This document shows, in pieces, positions 44,150 to 53,892 of a stretch of DNA of 64,000 nt. A model generated the notes under the pieces. It had not been told where the DNA came from. It did no database searches and worked only from the letters and a program-made list of their open reading frames with translations. How positions within the stretch are numbered: the first letter of the stretch is position 1; every line of letters begins with the position of its first letter. Source of the stretch: Cliona cf. orientalis. Taxonomy: Eukaryota > Porifera > Demospongiae > Clionaida > Clionaidae. The stretch covers positions 31,804,235 through 31,868,234 of the forward strand of contig OZ005689.1 in NCBI GenBank assembly GCA_963930775.1, read 5' to 3'. Made by a program: the position numbers and the translations under genes.

Positions 44150-44810
44150 GTTGCTGATCCCATTCTAGAGTCTTACACTGAACATTTTGATATCATTCCC
44201 AATAACGTAGAGTTAAATTTCTCCACTAACTCATCCCTCTATGGGTGGTAGCCACTAGTGTTTAGCTTTTTGATGCTAAGGATACGACATCTCTCCAACA
44301 TTAGTGACCCGCTCCGGGAAAAGGGACCGTTCGCAATTTTTTGTCAATATCACGTTTTTGGTATGGATCGTTAGCGCTACAAGCGTAGAGTACAATGGTA
44401 CAAGTTTGGAGTTCTAATATTACTCTGGGACCGTGTTATGGCCGTTTCTAATTGACCGGGTCGCGTCGCCCGTTGCCAAGGATATCGATAGAAACGGGCG
44501 TTTAGTTTATTTCCTGTTTATTCCGTGTACGTTACGTGCACGTACGTGATGTTCGATGACGTCAGGTAAATAATTGATTTGCCAGGCCAAGCCAGAGAGG
44601 GGTCGCGCGCGCCTCGCAGAAAGAACAAAGGAGGTCGAAAAGGATCCTAGGAGGCGAGGAAGATGCTCTCTCTGTGCCACGTAGGTAAAAGGAGAAGGTA
44701 AGTACTCTCTTTAGTAGTCTACTACAGTATGAACCCAGTACAGTAGCTGTTATTCATGAACTGGTGTTGCCTACTGAAGGCAATTCTTTTTTCCCCCTGG
44801 ATTGCAGAGA

Positions 44811-44940
44811 CTATGACTCTGCCCAATTGAGAGATTGGGGGAGGAGGGGGGGGGGGGCAATGAAACGTACAGAGTGAGAGAGATACAGTAACAAAAATGG
44901 GGGGGGGGGGGGGGGGGTGTACAAAGAGTCAAAATAGCAG
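44811..44940. repeat. Poly-G / GA low-complexity 3' of the transposase gene
   Basis: Two poly-G runs (about 44845-44858 and 44898-44917) and GAGAGA tracts lie between the stop codon and the left TIR. They create spurious Pro- or Gly-rich frames. Confidence 0.8.
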
Positions 44941-44967
44941 AAAGTATGTGCAGGTGAGAGAGAGAGA

Positions 44968-47630
44968 CTACACTTTCTTTGGACACTTCCGTGCATTGTG
45001 TCCTTCCTCCTTGCAGATTCCGCAGAGCCGTGGCCGCTTAGCTCTCGTTTCACTGAGCTCTCCAGTGGTAGAGGCAGTGGCAGGAACTACTACAGTGGTC
45101 GTGGAAGTGGCTGCGGTAGTGGCAGGACTTGAAAGGACGGTAGTGGCTACAGCAGGAGTGACGTCTGGCTCAGTTGGCTCAGGACAGGTGGTGTCTTTGC
45201 ACTCGTCAGGACAATACATACTCGCGTATCTTAGGTACCACTGTCTGGTGAGAGAAAGTCCTGACGGCATGACTCGTTCCGGCAAATCTGTGGGGTCTGG
45301 ACTCCAGTCATCCTTTAGGAGCTTCATGTCAACTTCCAGGGAATCGGATTTGTGTCTAACGAAGACGTGACCCTTGTTATTCCCTGGAAATCTCAGATGG
45401 TGTAGTGACTTGATCCCCACACACTTGCCAATGTGCTCAGCAAGGAAGGAGGTCCAATCGTACGTTGGGACGATAACTGTCCCATCCATGTTGCCAACAG
45501 CCTGAGCAACGTTGACTGTTGCCGAACTGTTGACAACACTGGCAAGATCAGCTAGCCCCCCAATCTTCGTACGTCGATATCTGCATGTGGTATACACTGT
45601 ACATGTATGTATGTCTCTATCACTTACTTGTAGTACAGTATGTGATTGTATTACCTCTTCTTCATTAGGCCAAAGCACCAATCAGGGGAGAACTTGGTAT
45701 GGCCGGTGATCATGAAGGAGAGGGTGATGTTTTGGTGGAGTCCGGTGAGCACGCGCCACAGCAGGTATCCTACCATGGCGTTATTCTTATTTTGACCCCC
45801 ACAGTTGTCAGCGTGGAGGTGGACGTCCTGCTCTCCAAGCCCATGTACTTCGAAGAAGTGATGGAGCATGCTGATGATGGTGTTCGCTCCCTTGCCAGTA
45901 TCAACTGACTCGTCAATAAGGTAATTGACTTGACGCGGGATAGCCTCACAGCATACTCCAAAGATGGCACACTTTCTTGGGATAAGGAAGTACATGGGCC
46001 CTGGCTGTTGGGGGTCATTCGGGTAGAATACCTGCTGGGCCATGTCGAAAGAGTAGTGAGCTGTGATGAGCCTTGAGCTGGGTTGTGACTTGCACTAAAG
46101 ACACCGTCAGAAGAGAAGAACTGCCAGATGGACTGTTTGGCAGTGTCAATGGCCGTCTTGTATAAGGAGCGCTCTTTGGTGACCTCTTCTAAGTGTTGCT
46201 CGGCTTGACGAATGGCCTGAAATGATGTCACAATCTCACGTAAATTATATTTCTCTCTTTCTGTCACACATCCCTTTTGCATGCACAAAAGCATGTGGAA
46301 AGAGCATTTGCACACATACGACATGTACATGCACAGAATAGTTGCTACAATACATGTACATGTACATGCACGCCACACATACAAGCATTCATACAAGCAT
46401 TCAGTATGCACACCATTGTTTTCTCTTCTATAGAGCGGTTGGAGTACTTTGCAAGAGCAGCACCATTTTGTTGACAGAGCCAGCAGAGGTCGGTCATCGG
46501 CTTCATGACAACAATGTATGGCAAAAGTTGCCTCCACAACCATGTGAAGGTGGAATAGCCCACAGGTCTCATGGAACTCTCTGTCGCAGACTCCTGGTAG
46601 AGCTCCCACACCTTGTGCTTGGTTGTGCTGCTGGGGAGAAGCTGGACGTCAGCACTCTTATACCCGGGAACTCGTCCGGGAAGTACCATTGCGTTTGTGT
46701 CTGTATGAGAGCAAGGTAAATTCTTGCCTAATGATTGCTATAGAGTTTGATACCTGTGTAGTTTAAGATGTATTGAACTACATCCTTGACCTCTTGCAGT
46801 GAGAGTGTCTTCTTGGGTTTCCTCCCCTTGTTGCCATGCACTCTTGCTGCTGGTCCGTTGCGCAAATAGCTCGCCTTTATATGCTTGAAGCGCTTGATTC
46901 CGATGGTGTGCAGGAATAGAAAGGTTGGCTGACACACACGGAGGCCTGCATGAAAGAATTTCATGGGTGTGTGCACCTCTATCTTTTCTGCAGGACTAGC
47001 GCTGGGACTGGGGGCTGAGGGGGAGGGGGAACAGTGAGCCATGATCTGCCCCATCACCATCAAGTCAAGCTCATCTTTAGTCATCTCGCTGAGAGCTCCA
47101 CGGACAGCGAGGTAATGGTCTTCCGAGAACTGCTTGCAGCAAGGGGACTTGTGGGGACCAAACACGCACGTGCAGCCATGATCTGCGAACGTCTTCACCA
47201 GCTCCTCCTCGTCAGTATCGATGGATCGCATGGTTACTGACACATCGCAAATGTCGGTGAGGGAACCACTCTCAAGACTCGCGGAGACGATCTCTTCGGC
47301 TGACGGAGGATTACTCTCCTCCAGCTCATTTATCTCCTCGAGGGGGTCCTCCTCCACACCATCCATGCCCTCATCGCTAGCCACTAATGTATTGTTGTTA
47401 TAATTATTGTTAAATCCTGATATTAGTGTATGATGTAGTATGTATTATTCTTTGTGGGGGTAGTGGTGTAATAATGTATTTTTAAGTGGGTACTTGGGTG
47501 GGGTTTTACCTGGAGGGTCGTCATCGTCGAGGTAATCGTCCAGCAAGTCGAGTAGGCCGTCCGTGTCGGTGGAGAGAAGGTCCGCGTCTTCACCTAAGCG
47601 GTTGAGTGCCCTGGCGATTCTGTCCTCCAT
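44968..47630 (-). CDS. Putative transposase of the 3.6 kb element (DUF7869-like, CCHC knuckle), one frameshift
   Basis: Five exons with consistent phases: 47630-47510, 47383-46754, 46700-46414, 46216-45655, 45580-44968. Their sum is 2213 nt, one base short of a 737-residue frame; the missing base lies in exon 4 near 46090-46110. N-terminus MEDRIARALNRLGEDADLL, then an acidic region; DHGCTCVFGPHKSPCCKQF with a Cys cluster; TKDELDLMVMGQIM; VLPGRVPGYKSADVQLLPSS; MKPMTDLCWLCQQNG. The core has YPNDPQQPGPMYFL, GVCCEAIPRQVNYL, HADNCGGQNKNN and HTKFSPDWCFGLM, then YRRTKIGGLADLASVV and NMDGTVIVPTYDW; the tail has CPDECKDTTCPEP and a CCHC knuckle CGICKEEGHNARKC just before the stop. Intron positions differ from the 5.4 kb copy although the protein is collinear, so the lineages are old. 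The Asp of HADNC and that of SPDW are candidate catalytic residues (inference). Confidence 0.85.
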
Positions 47631-48164
47631 TGCATGCAGTACTGCTAATAGTATGCAGCCACATCAAGATCGATAACTACTTTGGCGGGAATCGGCTTAT
47701 CACTCGCCGATCTTATAATACAGTTGCCCGTATATTTATGCAAGTAAGTGAACTGTTCATCTTATTTTTATTTTTTTACATACTTATAATTGCTTAGAAT
47801 ACAAGCAAAGCATACCAAAATGAAGAGAAAAGAATATAGATTCATATGGTGTAAAAAAAATTATAAAAATACTTGATTCGGCCCTTTTCGGGCTCGTACT
47901 ATTTATTCTCGCGAACGGTCCCTTTTCCTGGAGCGGGTCACATTAGATCAGACAAGAAATTGGATCCTCGATCGGATAGAAGTTCCTCTGGCACTCCATG
48001 TCGGCAAATTATGTTATCCACCAGCAGTCGCGCAATAGTTGGGGCTTGTTGATCGGATACTGCGAAAGCTTCAGCCCACTTACTGAAATAATCCATAAAT
48101 ACGACTATGTACCTGTTTCCTCGGGAGGTAAGTGGCATTGTTAGTACATCAACAGCCTAAGTGA

Positions 48165-48663
48165 TAGAGACTTCTAACTCTGGTACCAAAGGCTATTACT
48201 TTGTTATTCTTATTTAGGATTTCACAATCAGAGCTATTGAAATTACTAGTCTTTCCAAATTCCGATGCTTTCGACACAGGAGATATCTCTTGGAGACGGC
48301 CATGTTTTGCAAGCCATAGGCAAAGGCCTTATAATTATGGAGATGTTATCGCCGAATGGGATCACTCAAAAGTGCACCCTGAAGGATGTGTTGCACGTAC
48401 CTAAACTCTTGCATAATGTACTCAGCGTACAATAGGCAAAATGCATGAATTTATATACTTAGCTAGAAAGCGTTTGTGGGTGTGGCTTGATAGCATTGCA
48501 GTTCAGGAGGATGGCTTGTGGGGTCAAAGTTTAATCGTCGATCCTCTGGAGTGACATCACTCGTAGATGATGTGGATGGGGTCTTGTGGATTAGGAGCGG
48601 GGCTGTAGCCCTTGAGCAATCCTGCCGGCAGAAGCTGCACTACCCGGGGTGAGCACGAAACTC
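48165..48663. repeat. Inverted arm 2 (copia-derived), partner at 41336-41842
   Basis: Reverse complement of arm 1. The plus strand 48263-48431 reads LGDGHVLQAIGKGLIIMEML then VLHVPKLLHNVLSV, the protease-region piece of a copia polyprotein. The preceding 48165-48262 is its natural continuation in the opposite orientation (VSKASEFGKT...SSDCEILNKN). Confidence 0.85.
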
Positions 48664-48800
48664 TATTAATGATTAAAAATCAGTGGTGGGTGGGGATCAC
48701 TCGCGCAGAGGCACCTTTCTGGGCATCCAAGGTCCTGGTTGAGAAAGGTGTGTTGGATCGACTGTTGGCTCCTCTCGGCACCATTCCTCTGGATTGGGGT
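48664..48800 (+). other. Possible exon of unknown gene
   Basis: The open segment IKNQWWVGITRAEAPFWASK and VLDRLLAPLGTIPLDW ends at a good donor (TGG|gtgagtg). It looks protein-like but is unassigned and starts at the edge of arm 2. Confidence 0.25.
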
Positions 48801-48899
48801 GAGTGTGGTTTTGTTATTAGTTTTTGTTTTGTGTATATGGCATGTATGATGGCGTGGCTAGGTGTAGTTGCACGATCAAGCATGGCTAGGGGTCAATGG

Positions 48900-49655
48900 T
48901 GATTCTGGTGATTGTTTAGGTATGGCCCTCAGGTTTGGTTATCTGGTTAGTATGATAACTTTTTGTTGTCTGGTTTTGATGTATGATAAAGTCAGTTTAA
49001 TTTTACTTTTATATATGAGGGATCCGGTTTGGTTTTGGTTTCGGCAGTTCAGTATGAATGGCTAAGTTTTAGGTTTTAGGATAGGGGTTGATAGGTTTCG
49101 ATAGTTCGATGCATAGTATTACATCAATAGATTTCAGTGTGTCAGGATAATGTGTGTTTATTGGTATTTTGTTTTCCCTTCAGGTGAGGGCAAATGTGGC
49201 TTGGATAAGAATTGATTAGACGGAGATCTCCTTGGAATTTTTTTTAATTTTTGGACATTTGGATAAGAAATGTGTGTGACTAAGTTTTGTTGTGTTTTTG
49301 GCATGTTTAGATTCATGATTGTTTGATTTACTGAAATTTAAATAGTGATGATTGAAATCATCCAACTATGGATGAATTTAGCCAGTACTGTCGCTATATT
49401 ATAGAGAAAGATGTGCTAATATCTTTCAAAAAGTGATAAAATGCATGTCATTGCCATTAAAATATCCCATTGTGGATGATAATTTATGGGCCATTTTCAT
49501 CACATAATAAATGAAATTCCACTATCAGTGATAATATCAAATAATGGATGTTTTTCTATGGGTCATTATCATCCATATTTGCAGTCAGACTATACCTGGG
49601 AATACTGCTAACTCAACCATAATGGGATTTTCCATGTGCTCTGAAGACTGCCGTC
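48900..49655. other. No gene recognised
   Basis: AT-rich. Repeated words such as aatcatccaactatggatga, ccattgtggatgataa and caaataatggatg at 49385-49560 suggest a decayed AT-rich repeat. No coding signal. Confidence 0.4.
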
Positions 49656-49960
49656 TTGGATGACTTGAAGATGAACGGTCAAAAAAGACTATGTAGAAGG
49701 AATCTATTATCTGAGTTTGATGTGATCGGCCCTTACTTCACTATCGATTCTACAATGGAGGCAAAGTTCCTTTATGGTATAGTGGTGAGAACTATGCTTT
49801 TACATAGCGTACAAACTCTTGTATCTGATGGTGAGAGTGCAAACCTTTCACTAATGAAGGTTATGTTGATGGAAGTACAGGTGCTATTTCTCCTTGGTTT
49901 ACCTCCCGGTGTGATGGTGGTAAGGTATACCTTATTGTGTTCCTGTCACATCAAGTAAGT
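49656..49960 (+). pseudogene. P-element-like transposase fragment
   Basis: The plus strand reads SEFDVIGPYFTIDSTMEAKF, LYGIVVRTMLLHSVQTLVSD and GESANLSLMK. It matches the SDFDIGPYFTIPSTMEA segment of the minus-strand pseudogene at 22745-24310 and extends it to the DGxxxN motif. Single exon remnant ending near a possible donor (AAG|taagttg). Confidence 0.5.
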
Positions 49961-50037
49961 TGACTACATGTACATACCGAGTTACTATTTATTGTACCTA
50001 CATGTATATCAGTAAGATTGACTGAGAAGGCAAAGGA

Positions 50038-50510
50038 GTTGGAATATTTATCTACGACCGCTGGAATACATGCCTAGTGACCCATCCGCACCATGGTTCT
50101 ATGCTTCACCAGTGGGAGAGCACAAGCTTGGAGGTATGGTGAAAGATATGTTCACTAAAATCGGAATACCTGGGAAGTCTAACCATAGCCTTAGGGCAAC
50201 AGGTGCAAGCATTTTGTTTCAAGCTAATGTTCCCGAAAAATAATACAAGAGCGTACAGGGCACAGATCTGTAAAGGCCCTTAGGCTATATTAGCGTACAA
50301 GTGGCGAGCAAAATCCACAGGTTTCTCACATTTTCAAATGTAGCAGCAATCCATATTAACTGAGATTCTCTGCAGAAATGCACAATCAATGTGAACTATG
50401 TAACTAGCACAATAATTAATTCCCAGCACCAAGCTCCTACTTATGACAAGGTTGACTTCCCTCCAGAAGTTGAAATGAAACTAATTGTTATTGACATTTA
50501 GTTCTCCTGA
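50038..50510 (+). pseudogene. Crypton-type tyrosine recombinase, C-terminal fragment
   Basis: Reads PSAPWFYASPVGEHKLGGMV, FTKIGIPGKSNHSLRATGAS and ILFQANVPEK, then a stop/frameshift and a degraded GTDL..KAL.LYKWR-like end. NHSLRATGA with the H-x-x-R and the downstream GHRSxxALRxYER-like segment are hallmarks of Crypton/DUF3504 recombinases. Truncated and inactive. Confidence 0.7.
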
Positions 50511-51045
50511 AGTCAAAGCATTTGAAAGTGTATGCATGTACTTCCTTGTGTATAACAGCTTTTTTTATGACAAGTTGTACAGTTGTACAGCTGTAGTCTA
50601 ACTACCCTTAATTGGCAGTTACTAACTACTCTAAATTGGTACTTTGACTACTCCCTGTGGTTTATGCTACATGGACACGTCGCGGTGCTTTTGATACACC
50701 CACGCACTGTAGTACAATATAATATATTAAAAAATATACTGTCACTTATACTATGCGGAAATTGGACACTCCTTTCCCTCAGTGTCATTTATTTTCATAT
50801 CCAGGCCCAGATCACTTATGTAGTTCACAGCCTCCATTATACACATGGTATATCGTATAAATGGTATAGGGGTTCGTTTGGGGTCAAAGACATGGAGGAG
50901 TGTGGAAATAGTGTCCAATTTTCGCCTGTGTAATATTTTAGTAGACAGTATTCATAATATAAACAATTTTAATAATCAGTTCGTAGTTGCAGTAAAATTA
51001 ATAGAATCTGATATCACCTGATTATCATAGAGTCGGTAGACTCTA
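50511..51045. other. No gene recognised
   Basis: A 116-codon plus-strand frame at 50583-50933 has unusual composition and no family resemblance, and is not called. The rest is AT-rich. Confidence 0.35.
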
Positions 51046-51665
51046 TAAGTAGGGATGGCCCGTATATGCCATATTATATGTAATACATTATAAATACCCA
51101 AATATCTCAAAATAGGTAATTTTGTGAAATTTCTAAGTGTGAAAATCAGAATCTCCACCAAATTGTACATCTAACAAGACCAAGATCATACATCAAAACA
51201 ATTGTACACATCAGAACCAGATGTTCTTTCTTTCTCATTTCCAGGGCTTCCTCAAGACTGTCTCGACTACTCACCTTAGTTTTTATATAAATCCACTCTA
51301 TTTTGTAGCGCGCAGTGCAGTGGCACACTAGTTTGGCATTATCTTGACAGTTACGTAATAGTGGGTGTGTATGGTGCATTATCGAATGGGTGTGTCTGAT
51401 ACGCCATTTTATAATATAATGCGCAAGCTCGGAATGTTGCCATGGTGAAGTCATGTGACAGCGCCTGGTCCTAGGCGCCTAGCTCAGATGCATGATCGAT
51501 GATTACTAGCTCGGTACACATGGTACGTCGCTAGCGTGTGCAACGGCGCGCTGGATCAATCATGGATATGAACGTTCAAGGCTCGAGAAGCAGTAAGGCG
51601 CTAGGCATAGGCGAGCTACTCGCTAGTGCTTGCAGCGCTAGTGCGCTATGCTGGATCGATCATAG
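51046..51665. repeat. Repeat X, copy 1
   Basis: Reverse-oriented relative of 31980-33274, without the MITE. It holds the same RYKIEWIY-coding block with a following gtgag donor-like site on the minus strand (about 51280) and the gctagcg-rich end near 51530-51660. One end carries gagtcggtagactct, a small inverted repeat. Confidence 0.7.
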
Positions 51666-51716
51666 CCTCGTACCCAGGCCTTTGAGGAGGAGGAGAAAGG
51701 GTCTGGGTACGAGGGC
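51664..51716. repeat. Short hairpin repeat
   Basis: cctcgtacccaggcc faces gtctgggtacgagg with ~22 bp between. A looser relative is at 699-742. Confidence 0.75.
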
Positions 51717-51839
51717 AAGGGCAAAAATTTCCATGTATACGATACAATACCATGTAACATAATACACTCACACCTGTTTGCTGCATGCTCCCTGTATCAT
51801 CAGCACTAGTATTGTGTGTGTGCTTGCATGTGTGTGTGC

Positions 51840-52562
51840 ATGTGGATTTGTTGGAGCAAAGCACCTGTACAATAATGTAATCAATATAATAAATGAGCAA
51901 CATGTATCAATACACAATAGGGGGGACTCACTCACAGTCCAACAAGGAAGTGTTACAGCATCAGCCTGGAAGGACAGAAAAGTGGTCACCGTGTTATCTA
52001 CCACCACACAGGCCACAGCAAATGGCACAGTCCTTCGGAGACAAAAGGATGGATCCCGAATTCCAGTGCCATCATCTCTTAGAGTGAGTTCATGGGAGGG
52101 GTGGATCGTGAAGACCAGCTCAGAGGGTACTACAGGTGCCGCACAAAAAGTAGAAAATTTTATAAGTATATATTCTACTTTCTACTCGACGTTGCGATTA
52201 CCAATGCATTTGTATTGTACAAGCACTATGCTACCTGCTCCAAGTTCAAGAACATCAGAGATTTTTGTGTGCAGTTGGCAAAGGAGCTTATCGGCGACTA
52301 CTGCAGTCGTCGGAGGGTTGGTCGGCAGGGGTCCGTCCTGAAGAATCTGCCACTTCGCCACTTCGCCACTTCCCAGTGAAGCTGGAATCAGCGGATGCCA
52401 CCCGTCACAATCGACACCGGTGTACCCGGTGTCTAGATAAGTATGGCAAGCGTACGGACACCCAATGGTTTTGCCAGGAGTGTGCTGTTCCTCTCTGCCA
52501 TACTGGCAAACCATCGACGGACTGTTTCCTTCGGTGGCACAAGAACATGGACCCACACCAAT
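51840..52562 (+). pseudogene. piggyBac-type transposase C-terminus with zinc finger
   Basis: Frame 1: RGDSLTVQQGSVTASAWKDR, KVVTVLSTTTQATANGTVLR. A frame change near 52085 follows, then EFMGGVDREDQLRGYYRCRT, KYIFYFLLDVAITNAFVLYK and QLAKELIGDYCSRRRVGR. After another change near 52375 comes a Cys/His-rich end: HRCTRCLDKYG, WFCQECAVPLC and CFLRWHKN. This is the C-terminal half of PGBD4-like piggyBac proteins, with the GGVDxxDQL signature. The upstream catalytic region is absent and TTAA termini were not found. Confidence 0.88.
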
Positions 52563-53352
52563 AATATTGTATAGTAACCTTGCTAAATGATATACGATGA
52601 GATTTCACAGGTGCCATTGTATGTGGCAACCCATACACTTGACTGACAAAATGGGCGGGTTTTTTTATACCTATTCTTGAATCTACATGCAATACAAAAC
52701 TATCCTAAAGCAATGTTAGTAATATCTTTTTCACTAAGCTAACACTACGCAAGCAGTGTATATATTTTTAGAGTTATTTATCTACTATTACTAAGACTTA
52801 CCCCTTCAAATTTAGCAGTGGATCATTCGCGTACTTCCTATAATCGAAATTGACATTCAGTGTCGTCTCTTTTTACTTATTTTAGTCACGTACCTTGCTC
52901 AACGTGATCGAACCACCTCCAGAACAACTCGTAGTGACACAGTCAATCTGGTCGACAGCGACGAGGTCTGATTGAGGATAACAGAAACAGGTAATCGCTG
53001 ACGAGCGATGTACAATAAAACAGCTTACCTTCCCGATTGTTCACCGTAACTTCGCCGAATTCAACGCTGCAGACGCGATCTTGGCACCAACGGAAAGCTC
53101 AAGAACTGCTCGTTCTGGTAAGTACTTTCCTATATCGATCTTCTACACACGAGGTGTTGTGGTCAGTTTTATCACATGATTTTAATATTAGCGTTTGACG
53201 TTCAATTAATCTCGTCCCGCGAACTCCGCCCATAATCTTCAGTTAAGGTGGTAACTCATGGCCAGTATGCAAAAATCAGATTGATGCATGCTGATCCTAG
53301 ATGGCGTCATGACAAAGTATGGCCTTTTTGCATATGATTGGGTCATGAAATT
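52563..53352. other. No gene recognised; possible 5' exon end
   Basis: Mostly non-coding. At 53104-53125 the sequence ctgctcgttctg|gtaagtac forms a strong donor after a GC-richer segment (53040-53118), so a 5'UTR-type exon is possible but unsupported. Confidence 0.3.
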
Positions 53353-53890
53353 CCGTAAAGTCTGATTAATAAGCGCACATGCTTATTAAGCGCATATTTT
53401 TTAATAAGCGCATGCTTCCTTCCTGTTATTAAGCATTGTCTAATAAGCACATGCGCCCAATAAAGACGACAGTAATGGTCATCGTTCGATCAGCAGTGTT
53501 CCATGCTCCACATGGCTAGAACTAATTTACCAACCTATTTTCGGACAGCCAGCTGCACGAGATTGGCTATACTCAACACTGCAATGTTCCACTGAGACGG
53601 GTTCGGACTCTTGACCTCGACCGAAGCGAGTCTCGCCAAAGAAATTGGCGCTTTTTCCACTGTTTTCTTCCAGCAATGGCTTCCGATCATACTCTCATGA
53701 AATACTACAGAGCTTAGTCCAAGAATCGCTGTGTTCATAACTTGCTAGCTTTATGATTGAGCACTCGAACGTGCTGGCAGTGGGCGCGGCCAAAACTTCA
53801 CTCTCTATTAAGTGCACATCGTCTAATAGGCGCATGTTTCCTTACCACCGAGAGTGATAAGCGCATGCGCTTATTAACCAGACTCTACAG
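53353..53890. mobile_element. TA-type MITE with AAGCGCATGC termini
   Basis: Left CCGTAAAGTCTGATTAATAA, right (reverse complement) CTGTAGAGTCTGGTTAATAA, both then AGCGCA(T/C). TA follows the right end; the left has TT. Internal repeats of taataagcgcatgc near both ends. Same design as 63367-63715. Confidence 0.8.
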
Positions 53891-53892
53891 TA

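Larger units (their letters stand above)
44304..47941 (-). mobile_element. 3.6 kb DNA transposon with GTGACC termini, TSD ATTA (lineage B), near-intact
   Basis: TIRs GTGACCCGCTCCGGGAAAAG and GTGACCCGCTCCAGGAAAAG, both continuing GGACCGTTCGC: about 31 bp with one mismatch. ATTA at 44300-44303 and 47942-47945. One five-exon gene fills the minus strand. It inserted into a Ty3 integrase. Its TIR matches the 1.3 kb non-autonomous element at 3424 and the single end at 60848. High TIR identity and one visible frameshift suggest relatively recent activity. Confidence 0.92.
43170..48138 (-). pseudogene. Ty3/gypsy integrase and C-terminus, interrupted by two elements
   Basis: The minus strand at 48138-47942 reads NRYIVVFMDYFSKWAEAFAV and GVPEELLSDRGSNF (two integrase Asp motifs). 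It stops at the TSD of the 3.6 kb transposon and resumes at 44303 with a frame reading CRILSIKKLNTSGYHP and ELVEKFNSTLLGMIS. It then passes a hAT-like MITE (43802-44149) and ends at 43170 with FYDRAGENPKFRVGDRV, WTGRHKKAKRKRHSG and VTRSMARAA. Removing the 3.6 kb element and one ATTA reconnects the frame. The LTR expected beyond 43170 could not be delimited; 42843-43169 has no coding signal. Confidence 0.85.

Noticed and set aside
44771..45370. Pro-rich and Gly-rich frames opposite the transposase 3' end
   Set aside because: Produced by poly-G runs and the antisense of the transposase exon.
50583..50933. 116-codon plus-strand frame
   Set aside because: No recognisable domain, no splice or promoter context, composition like AT-rich noncoding DNA.
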